Assembly: GCA_003254885.1 (NCBI GenBank)
Contig: QANT01007818.1
Location: 1-49,950 of the forward strand
Origin: Purshia tridentata
Lineage: Eukaryota > Streptophyta > Magnoliopsida > Rosales > Rosaceae
Reading direction: 5' to 3'
DNA: 49,950 nt
The notes beneath the pieces are model-generated. The model saw nothing but the letters and a program-made list of their open reading frames with translations, was not told the origin of the DNA and did no database searches. Shown here piece by piece: positions 1 through 10,169 of this stretch. Each line of letters opens with the position of its first letter. Within the stretch, counting starts at the first letter, position 1. A program made the translations under genes and the position numbers.

Positions 1-97
1 GGTGGGGGTGGGGGGCTTGCAGTAGATTTTATAGAATATGCACAAATAGATGAAGATGCATGAATAATATCAACACAGCTTGATTTGAGAAACTCAC

Positions 98-3000
98 GGA
101 GCAAGTTTTCTGAGCTGGAGACTTTCTTATCTGTTCTTGAATGTGATCATCATCAAGTTCAAATAGTTGCAATGTTGTATGGCACTTGTAAGGAAACACT
201 CGAAATGCACATATATCCTCCCATCTATGCTTCAGTCTACATAAGAGCCCCAAAAGAAAACAGATAAAGTTTTACATTAACAATGACAAAATGAGCACAA
301 GTACATTTGATCTTCAAAGCTAGAATAACGAGAGATAATTAGAACAAATCCAATTGCAAGATGACGATATAATCCACATAATGCATGGAAAACAAATAAA
401 TAAGTTTGAATATTAAAATAGAGAACTAAAAATATGACGATAATATAGAGACTAGGGCAAAAATAAGGTGGCTGATGTTTATGAACAAAAAATTTCTGGA
501 CAATTCTGTCAGCATTGCTTTCTTTATAATCATTTTTTTTTTTTTTTTGGAAAACACCTTATAGTCTCACTTCAATGCAAAGTATTCAAGGTCCTTTCAC
601 ACAAAATATAATGAAATCAAATAAAATGTATGAAGTACAACAGAAAAAAGGTCAAGAAATTAGCATTCTAGAAAGTATGCAATTGATTGTTACACTAAAT
701 TTTGAGTCTGAAGCAAAAATAAAGAGAACAAAAAGAAGACTTTGAAAAGAAACTTACTGATTGGCTGAATTAGCATCACAATAACTTTGTAATGATGAGG
801 GTACTCGATAATCAATTTTCTGATATCTGCTGACGAAAATATTAATATGAGAAAAAACAAAGATAAGGTCCATAATCACCATAATTCAAATGTGCACTTG
901 ATAGTGTATGCATATGCAGGTGTGCACGTTCCTTCATATCATACAATGATGAGCATGAAGTAATATTAATAACATGTACTCGCATGCGGAAATGTCAATG
1001 TATGGCTCATTCTTTTTCAAATTGTCTTACTTATTAGATGTTTCTACTCCCTTCCATTGTTTCATACAAATGACCAGCATACATGTTCTCATTTGCTTTA
1101 GGACCAACTTCTAATAATTTTCTCGATTTATTTTAATTTTTCTGATTTTCAAAACAGAAAAGTGGATTATATACCAGATGAAGATTGTAACTTTGTGTGG
1201 GGGAATGTGAACGAGTGAATCTGGAGATGAAGATATTGTTAACTTCTTTGTGTTCCTTCCCCTAAAGTTATTCACATCTATCAGGATAATTGCCATAATT
1301 GTTTCTCCGTTGCTGTTCTCGATTTAATTTTTTTATTAAAATTAGAACCTCACTCGATGGTTTTATTAGTGTCACACCACAAACCATCACAGATATAAAA
1401 TATATCCTAGCTATACAGTTTTAATGATATCAATTAAACTTCTCTCTGAATTGCACTGAATCAATCAGCATGAATTTTAACATTCTACAGTCTCCACTAA
1501 CCAAGAACCTGCCATACATTGAACTCATCAAGCATTACTTTGCTAACATAAAGGTTATTGCCAAATTCAAGGTTTGACTGGCAGACTAGTACTGCACTTC
1601 TCTCCTACCTTATAAAATTCATGAAATGCTTTCAAATAAGAAAATAGTTTCAACAGGGTTCCAATAAATTCTAAAAAGTTTTGACAAAACAAAACACATT
1701 TATAATAAAGAAAAGGTTTTCATTTTAAGCCTCAGTTTAGTTTCCTACTTTTCAAATGGAATAACATCACAATTGTTTCAGAGTTTGGAATCTTAGGATA
1801 AAGCATTCACTGATACATTTGATCACATTTTGTTCAAGTAGTTTATACATGGAAGTGGAATATACTAATACCTTTGAATATAAGCTCTCACTTTAATATT
1901 CAATAATTAGTCTAACTCATCACTGTTAAAAGACAAGAAAGGCACAAATTCCTTCCATTGATACTTTGGCAATCTATTGGAATACTTTTTTTGCTCTAGG
2001 AAACAGAAAATTATATGCAAAAGACAAGTGGATGAATATAAATACTATGTATGCTTAATAACTTATTAAAATATTACTCTCACATGCGAGAATCAGGATC
2101 TTTGCGAGGATCATATCCTTTTTTTATCCAGAACCTAAGAAATGGTCCCCGTGAAAAGTAGTATGCAACTCTAGAAAGAAGCCTGCAAGAACAGAATGAC
2201 CTCAACCAATAGAACAAAGACAGAATAGAAGGTAAAAGCTTATAAGCACACAACCTTCTGAGCATATGATCAGAAAAATTGAAGCCCTTATCAAGCAAGC
2301 GTTCAGTTAGTGAATCCTTTGGCCACACAGGCCGCTCATCAAACAGCCTAGACAAGGCCATCTGTGACTCCCACAGATCTGAGCCTTGGGGTATATATTC
2401 CTCCCAATTTGTTCTCTTAGGAATCTGTAAGAATGCTAAGTACAACAGATACACAACTTCGCAGGAACTGTACTGAGATTTCAGTCTTTATAATTTTTAT
2501 GCCATTGGTAAGATAGTAACACTTTTCTGGTACTCCAAAGTTTTCGTGAATAATAAAAACATGCATACAGACAAAATTTCAGTAAGATTTATGGCAATCT
2601 CCTACATAAAGTATGGCAGGATAAACAACAAATGACATTTTCCAAAACATGAGGCAGTCAATTCCAAAGACTACTATGCAAGGCTAGATTAGTTATGACA
2701 AATAGGGTCCATCAAGTTCACCATCGAATCTAGCCCAAATCCCCAAAATCTATTCCCATGTCTTGACCAACCATTAGTCCAAATGCATTTAAAAATTGGT
2801 ATTGCGATCCAAGCAGCTAGAATAATCACAAAGGAACTGCATTGGATATTGTATTCTTCCTAAATACTTTTTCTTGTGTAGAAAGAAAACAAAACAGTTG
2901 TTTAACTCAAATACATATGGAAAAAAAAAAAAAGGCGGAAAATTTAAAATAAATCTCAGCAACAGGTAAGAACTAGCATTCTCAATAAATAGGATATCAT

Positions 3001-5848
3001 TGATTCCAAAGTCAATTGCTAGAACTGGCTCCATATCCATCTGGACAAAACAATTTAATAAAAGTCAGTTTGAAAACTACGCACCTTGTTAAGATCTTAC
3101 AATATAGGTTAGACAAGAAATAAACATGAGCAAAGTATTGCACTCTATATAATATGATTCAGGAATGCAACATAAAACAATTTACTCATCCAAGAGAACG
3201 GTAAGGTCATGGCTCAAAATAATGATCTATAGAAGCATTATGATATACATTATATAAATAAGAAATACCATCAAAATGAAAGAACTAATGTAAGTTGCAT
3301 ATGATAAGTATAAAGTGAAAATGTGAGACACAGGCCAGTTAACTTCAAGCTGAGCATGCATTTCCTAGAACACACAAGAAATGGAAACCAATTAGACTAA
3401 AGGGGGAAAAAAAAATTAGAACAAGGAAATTGAAGACAATGCCTAGTATAACCCGCATCTACCCAATTCCAGCTTACCTCAAGCCTTAATCGAGAATAAG
3501 CAAAGATAGCAAATCTAATTTCCCAAGGGCCCAAGAGTATTAGAAGCTTAACCTTTGATGCCCATGCTTCAAATCCTAGAGTCTATACTTACGTTTTAAA
3601 AAATGAGAAATCTATAAAACCTATCTCCCTATCGAACTTTGGTGGCTAATGATAATCCAGTGTGTTTGTTTTCATGGCCTTCAGATGCCATCAATTCAAA
3701 AAGTTTCTAATACACATCTTATAACAATAAAATAACAAATAAGTAAAAATACCATAGCTTTAGCTCTAGCATGAGTATTCAAGAAAAAAAAGGTATAGAT
3801 CTTAAGTCTGCAAAATAGTTAAATAATTCAGTCAACAATAAGATTCACCTCCCATTGGTGTTGCACAGGTTCTTCTTGATTCTTTTTTGCACTCAATGTC
3901 GCTGATGATTTCAACCTAATAGATAATAACACTGAGTTATATTAGTGCCAGATAAAAATAAATCATTCACTGGAAGGCATCTAAGAGACATGGCACCAAA
4001 TAACTTCAGAGTATTTTTTAAAGGGAAAAAAAGAAGACAAATAACTTCAGAGTTTTTGAAACAAGATCTATGGAAAGAGAAAAGGAGTAAAAGAGAAGAT
4101 GGACAAGAAGTCCATCTGAGCAAAGCCTAATAGCAAAGCTTAAGAAGATGCAATCAACAAATAGCTTTCACCCAATCCAATATAAAAAACCAAAGAGCAT
4201 TTTACACTAAATTATCTGGCACATCCTTGGGTGCAAAAAGTGGGGGTAGTAGAATCATCACATCCTCCTGATCAATATCCATGAGACCACCCTTATCTAC
4301 AAATAGATAGATAAATAATGTAAAATAGAAGAACTAATTTTTTAAGTAAAAGAAGTTCTGAATTTATCCAAATCAAAACAAAAAAAGTGAAAATTGTAGA
4401 CTTTACCAAAGTGCGGCTCCTCTATTTCAATCCAATTTCTCTTTTTCTTCCGCGCAACATCAGCATGAACAGCAATGACATGCTGGTAGTCTACCATTCC
4501 TTTGAAATGTCAAGAGAGGAACAAAAGAACCACTGAAGATCAGTATTTATATTGTAGGAAAAATTAAAAGAATTACATAATTCTAGGAGACAACAGATGT
4601 CAACTCAAGCAGGGCCACTCTAACCATCAAAGTGATAAGCCTCTGAGACACGGGCAACAATATCAGCACAAAGGTTTACTTGATCATTTTCAGGTATCTG
4701 CACTTCAACTTCTTTGCTAGCGAGTAATTCACTTTCGGGTTGAGTTGATTGTATGCCATTACCCAAGTTAGTTGCATCTTGAACCGATGTCCTGTTGGAA
4801 ACTTCATCACTTTGTCCACCACCACACTTGGTTTTAGATATTTTAAGCAACAAATTGTTGCAGCGACGAAGGTCTCCAAATGCAGGATGTGAATATGGGT
4901 CATCAGGCCGGAAATGGAGCTCTAACCTGTCTGACTGTACAAGTAATACCAACCCACAGGTGAGCAGGACTTTGATAGAACATCTTAATACGGTGAGATT
5001 TAGTTAAATATATTAGATTGGACAATAACATGGCATTTTAGAGAGCAAGGATATGGAATGGAAAAAAAAGAATTTTGATTACAACAAATTTTCTTTGCGG
5101 TGGAATTCAGATATTTATAAGCATAAAAACTAAAATATGCTGAAAGTTTAAATTGCAATCTTCACAGTAAATAGGGTTTTGCTTTCATAGCTACGTTACA
5201 AAACAGTAGATAATTCAATATGTAGTTCAGTTGAAATGGCAATTGCATGCACCCCTTATTCATCTGGTGATGTGAAATGCATTGTTTATTAAAACAGTTC
5301 TACATTGCCAATTTTGCTTTTTCTTGCTGATCAAGTAGCATATGAGCCTCAAATATGCCTTCAGCCTCTAAATGAACACAGCAGTATACATTTCCTTGTG
5401 AGAAACAAAATGTTATTGAACCAATTAAGGGTACAATCACAGTGGACAAGCTGTCCACTGAGGATAAAACAGAAAAAATACTTACTAGATGCTAAGTACC
5501 ATCCAGTATAGATGTAGTACAAACTATACAAACATAAAAAGAATTAAAAGTGAAATTTAAAGAACCAATTAAGGTGAACCAAATTGAGATTCGTCTTCAT
5601 CAGGCTTTTAAGGTTCTAATTCCATTCTATTATTTAGTGTATAACTAGGAACATGCGAAATGACATAAAAGTTGTAGAACTAGACAGCTAATTAAGTTGG
5701 CAACTAGGCATACCTTACGGATTCCTTCAATCCCACCAAGTGTCTCAATGGCACGGGACATGGACGAAGGATAACCGGGAAAGTGGATGGCAAACACTTC
5801 GTTGCTAGGGAGAAAACCGGAGACGGTGCCATCTTTTATGACCCCCAT
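98..5848 (-). CDS. GTF3C5: General transcription factor 3C polypeptide 5 (TFIIIC subunit 5), 5' portion, 10 exons
   Basis: Subunit of TFIIIC, which binds internal promoters of tRNA and 5S genes and recruits RNA polymerase III in the nucleus. Exons on the minus strand in order: 5848-5714, 4934-4625, 4499-4407, 4296-4206, 3915-3849, 3040-2998, 2426-2255, 2182-2084, 826-758, 236-98. They sum to 1218 nt (406 codons) without a stop, and the gene continues beyond base 1. Family signatures read across junctions: MGVIKDG start, LELHFRPDDPYSHP, LCADIVARVSEAYHFDG, MVDYQHVIAVHADVARKKK, NWEEYIPQGS, GPFLRFWIKKGYDPRKDPDS, LKHRWEDICAFRVFPYKC and LQLFELDDD. The ATG at 5848 is chosen because family members begin with this MGVIKDG-like sequence; an upstream in-frame ATG at 6010 gives low-complexity sequence. 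Intron 6 (2427-2997) does not fit GT-AG but fits U12-type AT-AC in frame. The first coding exon faces the neighbouring methyltransferase gene head to head. The family is clear; exon 6-7 splicing is inferred. Confidence 0.92.
2427..2997 (-). other. Probable U12-type AT-AC intron in the TFIIIC5 gene
   Basis: On the minus strand exon 6 ends ...AAT G, followed directly by ATATCCTAT, close to the U12 AT-AC donor consensus ATATCCTT. The intron ends ...TTCTTAC before AG ATT CCT AAG. Joining the two rebuilds a GAG codon and keeps the frame into the conserved IPKRTNWEEY segment. A U12-like branch site, TACTTAGC (2442-2435), sits about 10 nt from the acceptor. No GT donor downstream of the conserved exon 6 sequence gives the same frame without adding residues. 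Confidence 0.75.
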
Positions 5849-6667
5849 TGCACATTTGCAAACAGGGAAGGACGCACGCGTATGCGACTCCCCAGAAGCC
5901 CAATTCTTCCTTTCTCTCTGGACGGCCGGACGACGACCCCCTGAGCCTGGCAGTGCCGACCTGCTTTTACTTTTTATTCTGCTGCTTGCTGCGGTGGAGC
6001 TCAACTCCAAGTCTTCTGGTTATTCGATTAGCTTTTCGGTTCAAATAACCGCATAACCAAAATCAGAGAGAGAGAGAGAGTGGGTGGATGAGGGACTGAG
6101 GATTATTAGGTTTAGTTTTGCTTTACTGAGGCCTGAGGGTAGAAGATGAACAAACTTTAAAAATGTTCTAACAGTGCAAAAGTTGAACTCGCATGAACCG
6201 GAACAGAGACAGAGAGACGGACGATAATTTGAAGACGACAAGACGACGGCAACTGAGAAACAGCGTTGGGCCCGATATAAATTGATACAATGGCGGGCCG
6301 AAGCCCAAACTTTCTATGGCGGTTTAAAACAATGGGCCAACAAAAGCACAAGTGAAGCTGAAGCATGGCTTCGTCTGCTACATTCACTATTCCATTGGCA
6401 CAGGTCTGGATACAGATTCAGGCAAATTGAGGATGCCGGTAGGGCCGACCCAAATGGCCATTTGTTTGATTTTATATATTCTTTTTTTTTTTTTTTTTTC
6501 TCATAAGATATACATACTAATCGGCTGTTAATATGCGTTCTGGGTTTTAAATTTTAATGAGCTTATCAATTACTTTCTGTACCTGCGCGGTCCCTCCAAT
6601 ACCCGACCTCATGCATTTATACATTAGGAGGAATCTCAGCCTCTTTGTTCGTTCGAACCAATCGAGG
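5849..6667. promoter_or_regulatory. Divergent promoter between TFIIIC5 and the HOL-like gene
   Basis: 819 bp separate the two start codons, which point away from each other. The stretch is more GC-rich near both genes, with a short GA run near 6067-6080 and a T tract at about 6481-6500. No clear TATA box is visible on either side, which fits housekeeping-type promoters. I see no other gene in it. Confidence 0.6.
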
Positions 6668-8607
6668 ATGAGGAAGAGAGAAGAAGGACAAGACCCCGCA
6701 GAGAGTATCGATGCGGAGAGCACTATACCAGCCCACCAGAACCAGAAGGTCCAGACCCCTCCTGCTGTTGCCAAGATGCAACAACTCTTGCACAGCGACT
6801 CTACAGGTACGGTACCCATGAATATTTTTTTTAATTCTTTTTTTAATTTATGGTGTGAATAACATGTTTGGAAATTGGTAAAATGGGTTTTCTGTTTTGG
6901 GTGTATATGTATTGTTGATAAGGAAGGTGGTTGGGACAAATGCTGGGAGCAAGGTTTGAGCCCTTGGGATTTAGGACAGCCAACGCCTGTTCTTGCTCAT
7001 CTTCATCGTATAGGATCCCTTCCCAAAGGCAGGGCTCTCGTCCCTGGTTGTGGCACTGTATGTTATATTATATTATGTCTTTTTTTCGCTTTAGGACCAT
7101 TCAGCTGCTAATATATTTGACATTTTCAGCTTTTTGCTATCATCGTGGCCAAGCCAACAACAGAGTTTTTGTATTTGGCAGGGTTATGATGTTGTAACCA
7201 TTGCATGCCCCCAACGCCATGTCACTGGATTGGACATTTCAGACAATGCCATTAAGAAAGCAGTAGAGGTACGAGACCTAATTGACTTAACAACTAATTT
7301 TAGTCAATTTTCTATAATCATAAATAAAACTAATGTTTTCCCTAGTTCTAATCAGTGTTAACATTAACAAGAACAGTGACCTGATGTAGCTCGCTATTAA
7401 TGTTGAATTGTCACTTGGAATTGTAGCTAAGTCACTGTGTCTACGCAGATATGTTATGTTTGGTTCTGCATCGTTAATGTGGTAGAAGTTGTTTTGTTAC
7501 AGAAAGCTTGACTAGCAATGTAGAAATGAAAGATTCAAAATACAAGAGGATCACTAAATACTGGTAGTTGGTTGGCTTATTGTTATGCACATTGAACCTG
7601 AGTTTGCTTAAGACTAGTGATTTAAATAAATGTTTCTAGTTCCTGTAAGAATTCACTTAGTTTAATCTTCTGTTTGAAATGTTATGGCAGAAGTTTTCCT
7701 CACTACCCAATGCAAGGTATTTTGCCTTCTTAAAGGCGGACTTTTTCACTTGGCATCCAACTGAATTGTTTGATCTCATTTTTGACTATACGTAAGTTGG
7801 CTTAAAATGTGGTGTAATTTTTTACCAATAGAAGGAGCTCTTGATAGATCATGTCCAATGGAACAGGTTTTTCTGTGCTGTTGAACCAGACATGAGATCA
7901 GCATGGGCACAAAAGATTGGGGATATCTTAAAACCGGATGGGGAGCTCATAACACTAATGTTTCCTGTAACTTTAACACTTCATAATTTTATTATGTTTT
8001 TTTCTAAATAGTTTCTGATAGTTCTATTGAAAACTAAAATTATTTGATGGCAGATCAGTGATCATATCGGTGGACCCCCTTACAAAGTGTCAGTTTCAGA
8101 GTAAGTTTCTACTCCAGATCCTGTTCTAGTACTCTTTGAGTTCTGAACTTGTCTTGTTATTAATAGTGAAATTTTGATCATGTACAAATGATACTAATTT
8201 TTACCTACAGGACTTATACTCATTATTCTTGATCCAAATTTGTGCAGTTATGAAGAGGTGTTGCATCCCATGGGCTTTAAGGCAATATCCATCTTAGATA
8301 ATGAACTAGCTGTCCAACCTCGCAAGGTATGTATCATTGAAGGTTGCTCTACTTAACTATAGGGAACATCCAGTCCCGATAGGCGCTAGCTGGAATTGCT
8401 ATGATCTTGGTTTACTAGCTTTTGTTGCTTTGCACTTTGTTTTTCTACCTTGAAGTTTCACTCCATTTGAGTTATTCACCCTTTTGGACATAATCGAGAA
8501 TATAATGAATGTGTATTATTTAGTTTTAAAAAGTATCTCCATTCTACTTTCAGGGAAGAGAGAAGCTAGGAAGGTGGAGGAGGTCTCAAAGCAAATCCTC
8601 CCTTTGA
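6668..8607 (+). CDS. HOL: HOL-like thiol/thiocyanate (halide) S-adenosylmethionine methyltransferase, 8 exons
   Basis: Transfers a methyl group from S-adenosylmethionine to thiocyanate, bisulfide or halide ions; plant HOL/TMT enzymes act in glucosinolate breakdown, sulfide detoxification and methyl halide release. Exons: 6668-6806, 6927-7057, 7182-7268, 7691-7791, 7867-7966, 8054-8100, 8248-8326, 8554-8607; 738 nt, 245 aa, stop TGA. Visible features are the entry motif [21 protein letters not shown] from about residue 47 (shown in part), SAM-binding motif I VPGCGTGYD (85-93), GLDIS (106-110), [15 protein letters not shown] and [13 protein letters not shown]. Length fits the family. The start at 6668 is the ATG nearest the conserved core; 6611 is an in-frame alternative. 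The exon 1/2 junction has a second in-frame donor/acceptor pair (6811 with 6923) that would add three residues; I prefer 6806/6927 because it gives the usual SxGGW sequence. Confident on family; the substrate is inferred. Confidence 0.9.
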
Positions 8608-8889
8608 CACTCCAGAGGATTATCATTCTGCAAAATTAAAGCATCATGTGGCATCCGAGTGAAAATAGATTAATCTTAGGTGGCCCTTGTAATTTGTAAA
8701 TTGGTTAAGGTCTATAGATTGGATGTTTACATCTTTGGTCCTTTATGAATTGTAAAGTTTGTTACGAAAAGTATTTACAAATTAATGTTGTGAACTGAAG
8801 ATTTCAGATTTGAGTGACAGTTGAAAGAAAAAGTTGCATTGCATGAAAAGAGAATCGTGGCACAAAGTTTGAACTGATCAATTATTTTA
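8608..8889 (+). other. 3' flank of the HOL-like gene
   Basis: AT-rich sequence directly after the stop codon, probably 3' UTR and polyadenylation region. No further coding sequence is seen before the inverted-repeat element that begins at 8890. Confidence 0.4.
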
Positions 8890-9523
8890 GAGTGCTGCTA
8901 TTTGCATGCCTCTTTTCCTTTCACTACACATCTGGTTTTCATTACACATCTATCATACCCTTTTTAAAATTTAAATTTTCGCACAACACACCCTTTCCAC
9001 TATCAAAGTACCCTTATTTCATTAATCTCACCAAATGTATTTTACCTGAGAGAAAAAAACTTACACTCAACCACCCTATAAGTCTCTGCCATCCCTGCCA
9101 CCCCGCAAGCCTTCACTCACCATGGCGCCGTTCTCATCGCTGACAGTCAGACCCACATTGTTGGCACATCTCTAGTCACTCTCTCTCTTCTCTCTCTTTC
9201 CCTATTCTCTTTCTCTTTTGCTCTTTCTCCCTTCTCTCTTTTCACAGTTCGCACCACCCCTATCAAAGGGAAAGAGAAAGAGAAAGACAAGGAGAGAGAG
9301 AGAGGAGGGGGTCAATGGCATGGAGCTCGACCGCCGACCATGAGGGTAGTGGCAGGTGGTTTTGAGTTTTTTTTCTTTTTTTCTAAAAATCTCTTCTTTT
9401 TTTTAAATAAAAAATCATATTGTCCTTTATTGTCTTTTGATAATGAGTGATTATGTTAATTTCCCAAATGGAATAAAGAGAGTGTGTAAAAATATATATA
9501 TATGTGTGTAAATAGTAATACTC
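8890..9523. mobile_element. Non-autonomous DNA element with TTA duplication (PIF/Harbinger-like)
   Basis: The left end reads GAGTGCTGCTATTTGCA and the reverse complement of the right end reads GAGTATTACTATTTACA. They differ only by transitions. Both sides are flanked by TTA (8887-8889 and 9524-9526), a target duplication typical of PIF/Harbinger elements. The interior is CT/GA-rich low-complexity DNA with no transposase. The superfamily is inferred from the 3-bp duplication only. Confidence 0.55.
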
Positions 9524-10169
9524 TTATTTATGTAAAGTTTTTGTCGTTGGTTGATTTAGAATGGGAATATTATATGCACGCTTAATGAATCCTTGTCCAA
9601 AAAGCCTAGTCTCGGTCAATTTAACGTTTTAACATAAGATGAGTTTACCGTTTACTCGGACAATATATAGGTAATTAAGTGGCGAATGAAGGTGTTAATT
9701 TGAGCCTCGTAGTGGTCCCAGTAGGAGCTGAGCTGGATAAGAAGAGGACAAGTATATCATATTCACCCCGAAAGAATGAAATAAGAAAAGAAATTGTAAC
9801 TCAATTTTAGTGGGCAAAAAAAAAAAGAAGAAATTGTACAGGTACAAGGCAAATTACAAAGGTACAAGTTAAAAGGCAGGGAGGGGACACGTGTATGGTT
9901 GAAAGGTAGGCCCACAGAGTGCGTAACTGTTGTGTGAATTTGTAAGCTATTGCCTATTGGTATGCTATGCCCCTCCCTCCTTAATCCGTCCTTAATCCTC
10001 TTCTTCATTATCTCCGCTTAATTAGGATTAGCTCTCTCTTTTCCTTAATTAGGATTCTCTCTTTCGGATCTCAATTCTTCTTCTGCTTAGTTTATGTTGT
10101 AAACTAATTAATTAATTCGAAAGCGTCTGAAACAATCAATCAATATTACGTACATACATTGATATAAGA
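9524..10169 (+). promoter_or_regulatory. Upstream region of the FRA3-like gene with a palindromic G-box
   Basis: About 650 bp between the repeat element and the FRA3-like start codon. A perfect ACACGTGT palindrome (9887-9894), a G-box core for bZIP/bHLH factors, lies about 280 bp upstream of the ATG. A CT-rich leader with many CTCTC and TTAATTAGGATT repeats (10018-10060) probably belongs to the 5' UTR. No coding sequence is supported here. Confidence 0.4.

Noticed and set aside
1921..1990. Candidate extra TFIIIC5 exon reading YQWKEFVPF-like sequence
   Set aside because: Its acceptor does not keep the frame, and the exon at 758-826 gives a far better family match (IYQKIDYRVP) in the right phase.
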